From Zychaea mexicana (taxonomy: Eukaryota; Mucoromycota; Mucoromycetes; Mucorales; Lichtheimiaceae): DNA of 64,000 nucleotides. Location of the stretch: assembly GCF_025766255.1 (NCBI RefSeq), contig NW_026516791.1:56205-120204 (forward strand), given 5' to 3'. Positions 11,668 through 23,475 of this stretch are shown here, one piece after another; position 1 is the stretch's first letter; every line of letters starts with the position of its first letter. The notes under the pieces were generated by a model that had not been told where the DNA came from, ran no database searches, and saw only the letters and a program-made list of their open reading frames with translations. The translations under genes were made by a program, and so were the position numbers.

Positions 11668-12467
11668 CAGTGGACCCCAGCTTTTTTCAAGGCTACCATT
11701 CCTGAACACTCTTGAAATCAAAGCGGGTTTGAATTTCATCGGGGGAAGGGTAGTAGCAGCAATCTTCCGGATAAACTTTTAAAATTTAGCTGAAACCTTC
11801 TCACTACTGTACAGTAGTACAGTACTGTTTCTACATCCATACTGCCACAAGCTTTTTTCCTTCTATATTATAGGGAGTTTATATTTTCTGCAATTACCTA
11901 ACACACAGCACTACTTGTTTAAGATTTTGATAAACATATAATGACTTCCCTAGTTTCTCTTAATATCCGATCTTATCAATTACTTGCTCCAATAAATAAA
12001 GAAAAAACGAATGACAGCCGCGAGAAGCCAGCAAACTCACTTCTGAAACAACACCATTCACTACTTGAGATCAGTCTTATCTGCTTTTTAGAGGAAGGCT
12101 CCCTCAAAGAAAGGCTTAGACAAGTGAGAGACCACTTGCACCGACAGCAAATAAATGGGACACAGAGCACTTTAACCTCTTTTTTTAGAGCATAACAATA
12201 GGCATATATTGTCATAAATGTAGATATACACCTCATATTTGCAAATTGTATAAAAAATATTCATACATCTTTATATGAATACCATCTACATGATGTAGCA
12301 AAATATAGATACTTCACCCCCATATAGAGTTCAAGGGTAAAAGATATATTGAAAATGAAAAATAACGAGGTATTGAAAAATTTATTAATGATTTTGGGTC
12401 ATTCCCTAGAAATCGAAAAAGCCCGGGTATTGAAACGAACAGGGTTGAAAAATTCGGGGGTCCACTG
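11668..12467. mobile_element. Pogo-like non-autonomous element, 800 bp
   Basis: It starts CAGTGGACCCC at 11668 and ends GGGGTCCACTG at 12467, flanked on both sides by TA (11666-11667 and 12468-12469). These are the expected ends and target duplication of a pogo/Tigger-type Tc1-mariner element. Inverted similarity continues inward as TTTTTCAA. The length is too short for a full transposase; a C-terminal remnant is inside. Confidence 0.85.
11941..12195 (+). pseudogene. Pogo transposase C-terminal remnant with PIP box
   Basis: An 84-codon frame with no DDE residues. It ends in QSTLTSFFRA, which fits the PCNA-interacting consensus Q-x-x-[LIM]-x-x-F-F. Pogo-family transposases are known to carry such a motif near the C-terminus. 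The preceding segment (LKERLRQVRDHLHRQQ) is helical and charged. I infer an internally deleted transposase that kept its last exon; it could also be a small independent product. Confidence 0.5.
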
Positions 12468-12907
12468 TACATTTTCACTCTTTAACTATTATCTTTTTCC
12501 ATTTATTTTTTTACATGATTCCGATGTAAATACTTAGACTAATAATTTCAACAAAAGCTTTTTCAAGAACCCCTTTTTTTTAAAAAATCAAATATGTAGG
12601 CTGTTCAATAATTTATTAAATTTTTTATTTTTGATTTATTTTATATATTTAGTTGTTAAGTTTAATTTTTAAATGATAAATAATAATCAATATAATTAGG
12701 GGTGGTCAGAGAATAGCTTTGATTTTCGATGACGTGTTTAGCTGGTTATTATGACGGTAGTTATAACCCTAGAATGATGGTAATCATTCTAAACATTTGC
12801 CTACAAATGTCTCATAAACAGTGTTCTATGTCTGCCAACAACTGTAACTCATACGCTTCAAAGGTCCGCTCGTGGGCTTCGTTTGCAAAGTCGTTCGTCA
12901 CTAGTAA

Positions 12908-12996
12908 CAGCCAGTTGCCTATTGCGGAAACAGCCAGTTGCCTATTGAGGAAACAGCCAGTTGCCTATTGAGGAAACAGCCGGTTGCCTATTGAGG
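12908..12996. repeat. 23-bp tandem repeat, about 4 units
   Basis: The unit CAGCCAGTTGCCTATTGAGG plus AAA repeats almost perfectly (12908, 12931, 12954, then a partial unit with CCGGTT). It lies just upstream of the N-terminus of the RecQ-type gene. As 23 is not a multiple of three, successive units are read in different frames. Confidence 0.9.
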
Positions 12997-15900
12997 ACTT
13001 AGTTTCGCCTTTGCCATCGCTGCCGCAGCAAGAGCCTTTCCCTACTTTGCCTGCTGCCCAATTGTCTCCCTTGTTGGCTTCTCCAGCTATTGCTTTGCCC
13101 CCTGTGCATCAGGGTAACCGTTCATCTCGTATGGAACGTAGAAACCCCTTGGAAAGTCTTCCTTCGGATTTTAGCTGGGATGATTCCCAAGAGGCTGCTT
13201 CTCGTAATTATTATTTCTCTCTCACTTTATTTTACATTTTACATCTCATTCTCTGGAAATAAAAATGCACTTCTTTTTTTAGCTCCCAAGACTGCTTCCC
13301 CTCCTTTGTTGAAAAAGAGAAAGGTTGTAGAATCAAGCTCTCCAGTAGGAAATGCTCGTTCTGATACTCTGGTGCACGTACAAACCAGCCACTAGTCGCT
13401 CCTCGTCGCTCAGCCTTAAAAAAAGGAAAGTTCCAGGCTCAGCCCAGTGCTGTACATACACAGCAACCGGTATTGCAATCAACCCATAAGTCTTCAATTG
13501 CAATTTTAGAGTGTTCAGATATCAGTCAAGGTAAACTTATAAAAGTATTCAAACTGTCATTTTCTACTTACTAAAAATAATTCAATCGTCAAACTTTCAA
13601 AACACTTCAGATAATCGCAAACCAGGTACTCTAAGCAAAAGTATGTGTCTATAGTCATTTTACTCTTTTACAATCTCTAATTTTTTACATCTATATAGTT
13701 TTCAAAAGACGTCCTGCTCCTGTGATCTCATCTACCCCACTTTCCGCCCAGGCATCTCATCGCCAATCAGCTCTGCCTTCATCAACATCATCCTTTACCC
13801 ACCGTCCACATAAAACAGTCATCGATGAAAACATACCCGATAGCGCCAGTGACTATAACCCTAGTCGTTCAGCACATTCCTCAACATCTAGTGGTTCAGA
13901 GAGTGAATCAAGCAACAACAGCAGTAGTGAAAGCGACAGTACAGAGCCTGGTACTTCCCAGACAATACAGCATTCTGGTGTTCTTTGTGGAATTGAAGAG
14001 TGTAATTTATATTTTTCTTCAAAATCTGCTCGTAAGTGACACATTCAGAAAATGCACCAAAAAAAAGTTAATATTAAATATCCAAACGATCATGGTGTGT
14101 ATCCTATACCATCTACCATTTATAGTGCATTGAAATACTAATCACTTTATAGGAAAAGTAACTACACTTCTTGTGGATGCCAAGCACTATGTGCATTGCT
14201 GTTGTGGCTTCAAGTCTACCAACTTTCAAGTTATACAGCGCCACTGTAGAAACTGTGATTTACCTTTGCCTGCCCCAACAGAACAACCTGCTGTCACTGT
14301 ACCTGCTTTAAATGTAGCATCTTCAAGTAATCATACACCTATTGCAAATGCTTTTACTCGCTTGGAACCTGCCTTTGGCCCAACCTCAAATGTCAACACC
14401 AACAATAAACAAATCCCTTGGTTTTTCGTCTATACCAAGTGGTATGACATTGTCGAGGAGTAGAAAACAGGTAGTTATCATTTTATGTTAGTAGCTATCC
14501 TACATTTATAGCATCATATGTGTATTCACCATTCTCTTAATAGCACATAGCCAACACCAACAACAACATCCTACCAATACGTCAAGAAACATCCCTCTCA
14601 CTCAATATGACTTGACAAAGAAAATACACGCAGAGGAAGATATACTTAAAGTAGTCGCCAAGGTTAACAAGCAGCTTTTTGTTCGTTTACACAATTCTGT
14701 TCATGAGAAAGATTATACATTGCGTCACTATCTCAAACAGAAAAAGTAAGTGTTCAAATCATCTTCTTTTCGTCAATCATCTACTCTAATTCATCTATCC
14801 CCTTTAGGCTCTCTGAACCTCTCCCTGATCATGGCTTTAATCAACGCGAACGTACTAGCATGTAATGCTATACACAAACAGGCGCTAATCTTCTAATCTT
14901 TTTACTTCGCATCCGTCGTTCACCACACTGGTCTTCTGTTTTGGGTACTTGGTCTTCAACCATCAATACAATCCTCACCAACATTGCAACACTATCAGCA
15001 AATGTCAATCCAGCACAATTGTCATCACAAACAGCTACACAGATCGAATCACAAATTTGCAAATTGTGGACTACTTTATTGAAAGAAGAAAAACCTTTTG
15101 ATGTTGCTACGAATGGATATACTATCGCTCGATTTGTCATTGCTTCTTGCTTGCAGTTCAATGGCCAATTCAAAGACGTTTCCTCTATTGTACCATCCAT
15201 TTCTCAAATCGAGTACTGGTTCCGTTTACTCTTACTCAACAACATATATGCAAACTATGCTGGTCAAAATTTAATTATAGTATAAGTTCTTTGCTTTGGC
15301 CTTCCATATTAGCTACTTTACACTCTTATAACAATATCATATACAAACTCTTTTTTAGCTTCACCGTAGACTACCAACAGTATCTGATTGATGGCAAAGC
15401 ATCTGTATATGCTGCTATTGCTGAGTATAGTCGCATTACTTCCATTTCAGACTCGTCAGAGTTTGTCACAGATAAGATTGTCTGGACACCACACTCCAAC
15501 CATCTGTCACTTGCCATAGTCGAAACCAACGAGCGTATTCATGTACATGATTTACGTCTCTTAGCCAACAATTTAAAAACTACCATACAATAGAAAATAC
15601 ATAAACTCACATTCGACATCGACCTTAATAATTTTCTTGAATTCCGCAACAACAAACCTATATATATGTACGGCGATTTCAACAATCGTGATATCAATTA
15701 TTCATTCTTTACCAACCTGAAAAACAACCTCCGTCACCAATTCGGTCATATCCTCCAGTATATATACACTACACCACACTTATCCCGTCATTATATTCAA
15801 CATATAACAAACAATAGTACAACATACAATATATCCACCATTAAAACATACATCACTACAGCTGAACAAATCCAATGCGATTTGTTCATCCTAATGCACC

Positions 15901-16331
15901 TCACATACAGACAAACACCTCAGGCCACAGAGCTAGAAGGCACTTTATTATAAAACACAACATACGCAACATGCAACTTGTATTGGTCAAACGAACATCA
16001 AACATTGATGCTTCTCACAATATACCAAAAAACTCGTAATATTAAACAACGTGACCAAGCAATTGCCCGTTTCATTCCTCACTCTCTTGTCCGCCTATTT
16101 CTCCACTACATTATATTCATCTGACCTATAGAAAGGTATTTAAATTTTAAAAGTCTATCATGCAATGTCTCAATCTATTCTTTTCTCTAGCCTCTTCATT
16201 TATGAATGCTCAATTTCACAACAAAAAATGCTTGATACAATGGCATACTTCTTCATACGCAACGGCGCTAAAATGTTAACTGACCTCCTCTGGAGAATAA
16301 ACAATATCTATAAATTTTACAGTAAACTGTA
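12984..16331 (+). pseudogene. Telomere-linked-helicase-type gene, N-terminal part
   Basis: A series of exon-like blocks in the order seen in fungal TLH/RecQ proteins. Pro/Ser-rich N-terminus (12984-13200, 13720-13960); a C2H2-like finger (CGIEEC ... HIQKMH) with an in-frame TGA at about 14037; a second Cys/His cluster, HCCCGFKSTNFQVIQRHC (14200); a helical block around 14880-15290; a block at 15360-15600; and the LMHLTYRQTPQATELEG ... YQKTRNIKQRD ... RFIPHSLVRLFLHY block (15890-16130), matching the conserved region ahead of RecQ in fungal TLH proteins. Stops at 15591 and 15951 and unclear joins show decay. The reading resumes after element B at 18568. Confidence 0.65.
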
Positions 16332-16919
16332 AATTTATAATATTTTATTATTTGTCTAAATCTCATTATCTAGCCCCACACGTTTCGAAAGCAAGTTTCT
16401 CAACCACCCCTATTTTATACTCATGAAATCTTTATGTTCATAAAGATTACAAAAATATTTGATAATTACAAATTATAATAAGGGTTGAGAATCTTATAGT
16501 GTTTGAGAAATTATTTTTTTTTAAAAAATTAATTTCATCACTTATTATAACTACTTTAAAGTTATATTACTTATAGTTTTTTATATATTTTCACTAAAAG
16601 CATAATACTAAGGGTTACCCTCCTCTGAACACACTTTCAAGCTCGCTAGTATCAACTCCTTCCTTCTCGCCTTAGTTTTTAAGATTATCGCCATATGTCC
16701 GTTGGGGACTGATTGAGGTTATAATGATTATGCTCTTGTTTATTGGTACTAATTTGACGAATAGCCACAATAAGTTGGTGTAACCAAAATAATTTTTATA
16801 AATATAAATTATATATGTCTTAGTATATATATATTTAAAAATTTTGAAAAAATAAAAATTGAATCTTTTTTATTATATAAAAATAATACCTCATAATATT
16901 AAACATAAAGAATACAATC

Positions 16920-17279
16920 ACATCCAACAATGACAAAATCGTCCTTGATACTAATTAATTAAGTATATTTTTAAATAATAATAATATAAGCATTAAAGAA
17001 TTTGCTGAAGAATCGATTTATGAAAAATATGATATAAATTATACTATTAAAAAGAATAATTATTAATAAAATGTAAAGCTTTAAAAGAACAAAAAGAGAC
17101 ATCTAAAATAATTTAAGTAAAGCAAAAAATGAAAGAGATACTATTTCTGTTGAAAAAAGTAAAGAGAAAACATTAAAGGAAAATATAAAACTAAAGGAAA
17201 AATTACATAAATATAAGAAATACTATGAAAATCCCGATACATTACCTCCAAGAAGAATAAATATTATTAATAAATAGTT
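16920..17279 (+). pseudogene. Decayed Lys/Glu-rich coiled-coil protein in element B
   Basis: The frame can be followed from ITSNNDKIVLDTN past stops to a coiled-coil segment (VEKSKEKTLKENIKLKEKL) and ends PPRRINIINK at a TAG near 17277. Its first 30 codons match the broken frame at 63369-63467, where it starts MNNTITFNNDKIVL. Function is unknown. Confidence 0.45.
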
Positions 17280-17969
17280 TTTAAAACTATAAACTTTTTT
17301 CAATCACTAGATTGTAAAAAATTATTATGTTTTCTTATCTCATTCGAGAAATATTAAAAATTGAATTCTAGAATTTATACTTTTATATTTCCATATTACT
17401 TTTTAAAAAATCAAAAAAATATAATCTTAGGATTAGATTTTTATTATTCTAGTAATAGTAATAACAAAAAAAAATAATTATTTTATTTTTTCTTAATAAG
17501 TCTAAAAAATAAAATTTAATTTATTGTAGCGAAGCTAATACTTTTTGGGTCTTTAGACCCTTCAAGTCCTTTTTTTAAATCAAAAATTTACAATTTTTGA
17601 GGTGAAGCCTTGCTTCTTACTTTTTAATCTAATAAAAAGAGTGAAACTTCGTTTTACTAAAAAGAATAAATACTTTTTTTATTTAATAAAAAGACTTAAA
17701 GGGGGATAAACCCCAGGTTTATAGTACCTTTTAGTCGCTAAATATAAATCAAAGATTTATATTTTAAATAAAACAAGGACTTAAAGAAAAAAAGAATAAT
17801 TTGTTTTTGTTTTTTGATATATAATTTAAGTGTTCAATTAGAAAAAGCTAAGTGTAGCTTTACTTTTCTAATGAACATTATGGGTGATTTATGAAATATA
17901 AAAAGAAATTATAGATTATAAAAAATTTATTAAATTTTTTTAATCACTATATCAATAGTTAACCCTCCA

Positions 17970-18469
17970 AAAGAAATATTGCCGAAAATTTAAATTCTCA
18001 GTAATTTGAAATTCCTCATATTTCAAATACACAGACAAAAGAAACATATGCTGAAAATTTAAATTCTCAGCAATCCTCAAATCCTCATATTTCCGATGCA
18101 ATGTTAGATGACACCTCTGGTGCAGATGCCTCACAGGGTGATTCAGATAACGATGAATGTGAATCGGGTGGGGGAGAATATATGTGTATAATTGCATGTA
18201 AACCCTGTATGGATAAATTAAATGATACTTTTAATTGTACTTTTATTGATGGCCTTATCTTAAAACTTGAAAAGGAAAAATATAAGTATAAAAGGTTTTT
18301 CAATACATACTTTAGATATTATATTGATTTAATAAAAGCAAAAGAAATAGATAGGGATGATATTATGCAAATGTGTCAAGAGCAAATGCAGATGTTAATC
18401 ATTGAATATAGTCAGATATATACATATGAAAATAGAAGTGAAGATGAAGATAATGATGATTCTGATTAA
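17970..18469 (+). CDS. Hypothetical element-B protein sharing a linker with the Rep gene
   Basis: Clean from ATG at 18101 (122 aa) and readable further upstream, apart from a TAA, through two imperfect repeats of AENLNSQ...PHIS (about 17982-18030 and 18046-18090). The segment SSNPHISDAMLDDTSGADASQG closely matches the linker before the Rep domain of element A (about 7110-7170). After it comes a different C-terminus: a Cys-containing CIIACKPCMDKL, a basic-aromatic helical region and an acidic tail (SEDEDNDDSD). No known domain is recognised. Confidence 0.55.
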
Positions 18470-18567
18470 ACTTGAATCAGCCATTAATGGCTATACCAGT
18501 TAGGACAGGCTTATTAACTATAACAAAATCAATAAACAACTAACAGCTAGACAACTAATAGTAGGAC

Positions 18568-20690
18568 ACTGTTGCATTCTCACGCTATCACATCCAACAC
18601 TTGCTCGTACACCACGGCTCAAATTATACAGTGGACCTGCAGGCAGGCCACTCGTCTAGAACTGCCGCTCACAATGATGTACAGGCAACAACAGACTCAA
18701 ATGCACTCTCTTCTGTAGTAATAGAAGAGTACTTTATTGCTTTAGAAATGTGGCATGATTTTCTTGGTATATTATCTTTGTTCTTATACTTTCACAACCT
18801 ATCATTGAAATGTATTCACCACTCGTCAATTATAGGTGTCGGCCCTGGGTGTCATCTCTTTCCAGGTGCTATTCTGCAGGCGGAACAAGACCAAGTTGCT
18901 GTCCAGTATCGTAAGTTCTTGGCAAACGTGGCTGCTGCAGAGAATGTGGCATTGCTTGAGATGCAACACCGTTTGCAAGTGCAAAATGACTTAGACAGGC
19001 GCCAGTCAACAACCACTTAAGCACCTCCAGCACTTCCGCAAGGTACATCCTTTTTTTTCATCATCCTTACATGTAAAATCATAATTAATATTGCTCTCTA
19101 CATAGGCACATCTATCACACCACAGCTGCTTAACGCACTTGGTAAAGCCACCAACTCGCTGTCACCTTCCTTCTGCTCCTTTGAACAGGCATGGCTCATT
19201 ACCACCGTCATCTCCTGCAAATCTAGCATACTTGCTATCCAACTAACTGGCTCTGGTAAGTCCCTGCTATTCCTCGTTCCTGCCTTAGTAGAGCCGCACT
19301 TGACTACTGTCGTCGTTGTCCAACTTGTCGCACTTTTGGCTGATATGAAATGCTGGATTCAGCAAGCTAGGTTGTCTATAATAGAATATACTCCGGATAT
19401 CACTATACAGCACCCCTTGCCTAACATCATCATCGTCCAAGTTGAACATGCTAGCAGTCAACGGTTCCTCACCATTGTGCAGCAAGTCAACGACCATAAT
19501 CAGCTAGCCCGAGTTGTAATTGATGAGGTGCATACAGCAATCACATGGCGTTTATTCCATCCGGCATTATATATACTCCGTTTCCTCTGTTCACTCACCG
19601 CTCCATTCCTTCTTTTATCCGCAACAATTCCACTATCATTCGAATCCAACTTACGTGACATGTTTGGCGCAGACCTTTTAATTATACGACAGCTGTCAAT
19701 GCGACCAAACCTCTGTTTTCAAATTATGAACACCACCAATTCACAAACTGCAGCGATATCACACCTACAAGCCCAGTATTCACCATCATCATCACTGTTA
19801 TCCACCATCATCTACTGCTCTGCAGTAGATGCAACAACATCTATCAGCAACAAGCTTAAACAAGCATTACTACACTACACTACATAAATATCTTACTTCC
19901 ACCGTAATCTTTCAGTAGAAGAAAAACATAAACGAACAACTGCCTTTGTTTCTGGTGAGCTAAAAATTATAGTTGTAACAAGTGCATTTGGTGCTGGCAT
20001 CGATTGCTCTATAATTTCAATAGTGATTCACCTCGGTGGCTCTGCATCAATCCTTGATTATGCTCAAGAAACTGGTCGTTCTGGTCGTAGTGGTTCCAGT
20101 GCACGATGTCTGTACTTTGTTGACGTTAAACGCCAAAAAAGACAGATTCAAAATCTAAAAAGAGTAAACCGGCACCTATCCCCGTGGCAAGCATTCAATG
20201 ATGTTATTTTAGCATCAAAGTGCATCCGGCAGATACTTGCAGAGTCTTTAGACTCTCAAGTTACCAACTGCTTTAGGTACGGTAATGTCGAGCTTTGCTC
20301 TTATTACTAAAAAATCAAAGGTATACACACAGTTTCATTTTACTATTCAAATTATTCGACACTTAAGCTTCCAACCTATTTGTAGATTCTCCTCTCCCTC
20401 CCTCTACTACTGTCCGCCCCTCAACCAATTGGATTATCGATGACACACCACCATCAATTGTACGTATCTACAAAGTCATCTTTGTTATTACTCTATCAGC
20501 ATTTTGTACTAAGCTATACACCTTTCCTTAGCCGACACCAATTGACACATATCTTGGTCTTTCTCAAAAGAGAAAGTACATATCGGATGCTGAGAACTTC
20601 AAGTCAGTTATCATGATAGCCAAGGATCACTGCATACCATGCTTATTCACTTTTGGCATAGCTGAAAGTGAGCATACAACCTCTCCCCAG
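18568..20690 (+). pseudogene. RecQ-type helicase (TLH family), C-terminal part
   Basis: Continuation of the gene broken by element B: YHIQHLLVHHGSN then DLQAGHSSRTA, the block preceding the helicase in TLH proteins. After an intron (about 19040-19104) comes the RecQ core: motif I LTGSGKSLLFLVPA (about 19250), motif II VVIDEVHT (19514), motif III LLSATIP (19614), motif V AFGAGIDCS (19985) and motif VI QETGRSGRSG (20068). A TAA at 19885 splits the core; further short introns and a C-terminal Cys/His region follow to about 20690, where the inverted-repeat unit starts. Such helicases are typically subtelomeric in fungi. DEVH replaces the usual DEAH/DECH. Confidence 0.85.
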
Positions 20691-21073
20691 TGCATTCAAT
20701 ATCCTTATTCCGCCTCAAAAATAAGAGTTAGGTTGGCCCCCCTAGTTTTCAATTTTTTTTGAAAGTCAGCAGGAGATGCGTTGACGCGTCAGTAGTGGGA
20801 GGACTTAGGAGAAAAAAATAAAGTGGGCTCCAAACATTCTTTTTTTCATTATACAAAAAACGAGCGTAATTCAGCATTGAAGTAAGCAGAGATTTTAGCT
20901 AGAGCAAAGAAAAGAATGTAGATCATGCATGACTAGGCAAAGGATGAAAACGGACAAGAAAAAGAAGGAATATAAGAGCGAGCTATAATTTATTTCCCTT
21001 TGTCGTTCATAATCTGCTAAACAGGAATCACAGCGGTGTGCTGTGTACCAACGATTCGACATTGAACGGTTAA

Positions 21074-21286
21074 ATGAACCACTTCACAAGATTAACAGCA
21101 GCCCAATTAACGGATGGTGTTCAAGATGTGACGACATTGTTAACACAGAGCAGTAAAAAAAACAGTAGGTACAGTATTTTGGGTGTAACAACTTTTGGTT
21201 TTTCCCCCCTGACTAATCTTGCGAATCAGCCTACAGAGATCGACAGCCAAGGGATGAACCAACATGAATATACTACTAGCAGCTAA
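21074..21286 (+). CDS. 70-aa hypothetical protein in the left arm
   Basis: ATG-initiated frame beginning MNHFTRLTAAQLTDGVQ, with a TATA-like stretch upstream (near 20970) and a near-identical counterpart at 30127-30339 in the right arm (one Leu/Ser difference). It is probably the first exon or remnant of a larger gene: open frames in other phases follow to about 21530 (IGEARIFRFS...), and a GTAAGA donor lies at 21530. No homology is recognised. Confidence 0.4.
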   Translation: MNHFTRLTAAQLTDGVQDVTTLLTQSSKKNSRYSILGVTTFGFSPLTNLANQPTEIDSQGMNQHEYTTSS

Positions 21287-21711
21287 CCACAGAGCTGTGC
21301 AAACAAAGAAAAACCAAACCAACGGTGTGCTGTCATTGCCGGCCTTCCTGACACACTGCTTTTGCTTTGCTGATTTTGTTTTCGACAACGAAGTTTCAAC
21401 AAGATTCATTAGCCGATGCTCAACAAATTGGAGAGGCTCGAATATTTCGATTCTCAATGGCTAGTCAGCAATCTGCAAAACGATCGATGATTACGGGAGT
21501 CCTGATGCTGACATTGTGGAAAAAAGAAGGTAAGAAGTCAAAGCGGTTTTGCTACAGTATATTCTGCATCTATGTTGGGATCGCGTTTTATGGATAGAAA
21601 TGCACACACACAATATATACATGCACACACACGATATGCGCACACACGATATATACATGCACGCATATGATATACGCACACACAATATACGCAGACGCAC
21701 ACACGAAATAC

Positions 21712-22324
21712 TGTGGTAAACCACACTACTTTGAGATTGATCCGGACAACTCAAGCCACTCCGCCGTCTTCGTAACCATTAGAACGCAGTAGAGAGAACA
21801 CCACACACACGGATGAATCAATTATTACATAATTAGCACCATATCGATAATCTCTCAAACATGGATTACCAATAGAGAATAACTCAGGACCAACCATTGT
21901 ATACACATTGTCCTATCCTCGAGTTAGTCAGCACTTCCTTTGAATCTAGCTTATCTGAGTTAAGCGAAGTGTACCTGTCAAAGAGCGGATACCAAGTCCA
22001 GCACTGACAAAGGTGAGACTTCGCCAAACAAGGAACACACTGATCACGGCAAAGATGACTCTTTACAATCGGAAGACAACGTCCATTATCATGGCCGACA
22101 AACTCAACCTTCCCATCCTTCTTCATCTTTGAAACATCCGAAATCCGGCATGTCCGCGATCCATTCATCAGTTCATCCAAACGGAAGTCTAGACACCATC
22201 TTCAACAGTATATAAAGGGTTGTGAATTCATTCAATAAAAATCATCTGATATTTAACTCTCACTGTATTTTCATATTGTCTCTTATTCAATCTTTTACTC
22301 TATCCACAACCCACGTTTATCACA
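21712..22324 (+). mobile_element. Solo LTR, 613 bp
   Basis: Starts TGTGGTAAA and ends TTTATCACA (short TG...CA inverted ends), flanked by the 5-bp duplication AATAC (21707-21711 and 22325-22329). The right arm of the inverted repeat has the empty site (AAATACGCACAGCC), so the insertion is proven within the window. A TATATAAAG box near 22210 and AATAAA near 22236 support LTR orientation on the plus strand. The internal retrotransposon has been lost by recombination. Confidence 0.95.
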
Positions 22325-22529
22325 AATACGCACAGCCAGAAGATGAAGCAGCTGCTGGATATGGCGACTACAATCAGTGATGCAATATACATATATGCTG
22401 TTTGGAGTGTTGGATACGACTGTGGCAAGGGATTATGCTGGATTGATGTGTACTCCTTCTGCCAATGCTATAGAACGTCACTGTCATCAACGGCACAACC
22501 GATCTGTCACTAAATGAAAGGAAGCATTT

Positions 22530-23040
22530 AACATTCGGGTTGATTCATATTCGTCCTTACTTATGAAGCACCATTATGCTTTTTACAGCCATATATCAAA
22601 CGATTGAGCGATCGCACGTGGAACAGGGCAGATCAGTTGACCTACGTATATACAATTATGAAAGGGGTTAGTTAAATATTTAAGTAGCATACTGTAATCT
22701 ATTACTACGGATACATATAATGTGTTCTCAGCTGTAAGTGAGCAGATACGTAGAGTTCGAAGTGTTCTGTAAGATTTTGGATTGTGGATGGAAAAGGCTA
22801 ATAAAATAATAGCTTACACGAAATAGTGTACTAAAATAAGATTATTAGAAAAAGACCAGGCTACCGATATCTATCTTATTAAAATAATAAAAGTTACGTA
22901 TTACACAAAAAAGGAAATATGTGTTCCTCTGCCAGATATTTTATCCTCTCTTCTGCGGAGGTGTGTATAAATTGCTTGCTACACAACACGTTTTTTCTTT
23001 TCTTTTTTTTATTTCAGTAATTTAGCGATCTAAATTGAAC
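22530..23040. other. Spacer between left arm and Helitron-1 genes
   Basis: AT-rich, with no gene recognised. It ends with a TTTTTTATTTCAG acceptor-like stretch (about 23003-23018) just before the small frame at 23041. The 5' end of Helitron-1 should lie here or before it, but I could not fix it. Confidence 0.35.
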
Positions 23041-23273
23041 ATGGCAGCAACAACAACAAACAAGTATCCGCCACGCCCTACAGATGAAGAGATCTAGGCA
23101 AAAGTACTCACTACGAGTCTATACGTGAGGCCTACCCCACTGGAAACAAGCACCTCGCATTCAGCTACAAGACTCTGTATATGGAACCAAACGCGTGCAT
23201 GGGTGAAATCGACGAAGCAATTGCAGAATTTCACCAGAAGAAACAGCACGCTATAGAGAAAACCAAGAAATAG
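23041..23273 (+). pseudogene. Short broken gene upstream of Helitron-1 RepHel
   Basis: ATG at 23041 opens MAATTTNKYPPRPTDEEI, which stops at TAG. One frame over, an uninterrupted run (THYESIREAYPTGNKHLAF ... EAIAEFHQKKQHAIEKTKK) continues to TAG at 23271. A single-base change near 23095 would explain both. About 77 codons, charged and soluble, of unknown family. It is probably Helitron cargo. Confidence 0.45.
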
Positions 23274-23475
23274 TTTTTTTTTTGTTATAATAAACTTTAG
23301 TTTGTCATATTTATGCCTTAAGTAAACGAGCGAAGCGAGTGAGTTCGGGTTTAGAAGGAAGTGTGGTTGGGGGGTACACCCCAACGGGAGGGCTCGCGGG
23401 GGAGAACGTCCCGCAAAAGTTTTTTGATCCCAACGCAGTAATAGTCAAACGTTCTTTTACTTTTAACTCTCTGAC
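23274..23475. other. GC-rich hairpin leader with GAGCGAAGCGAG word
   Basis: 23320-23420 is GC-rich in an AT-rich setting. It contains GAGCGAAGCGAG and a GTTGGGGGGTACACCCCAAC hairpin. A related set of words (GAGCGAAGCGAG and a GGGGGGCTTGCCCCCC hairpin) lies downstream of the RepHel gene at 28680-28815. Confidence 0.6.

Larger units (their letters stand above)
16332..18567. mobile_element. Element B: AT-rich relative of element A inside the RecQ gene
   Basis: This AT-rich stretch separates two parts of one helicase gene, so it is an insertion. ACTGT occurs at both edges (16326-16330 and about 18567-18571), a possible 5-bp duplication. Its right end (CAACTAATAGTAGGACACT) matches the right end of element A. 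The GGGGACTGATTGAGG landmark and about 250 bp after it (16707 on) match the fragment at 63369-63675. Short hairpins such as GGGTCTTTAGACCC (about 17548) occur in the otherwise gene-free 17290-17940. Confidence 0.65.
20697..22529. repeat. Left arm of 1.2-kb long inverted repeat
   Basis: This arm is the reverse complement of 29502-30717. It starts CAATATCCTTATTCCGCC, matched by GGCGGAATAAGGATATTG at the right edge. Without the 613-bp LTR and its 5-bp duplication the arm is about 1215 bp, against 1216 bp for the right arm, with few differences by eye. It contains a CA/TG-rich microsatellite (21598-21706) and a 70-codon frame. The arms enclose the Helitron-1 gene. Confidence 0.93.

Noticed and set aside
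21600..21706. Cys/Val-rich repeat proteins over the CA/TG tract (also 29700-29812)
   Set aside because: Products of a microsatellite in both arms.
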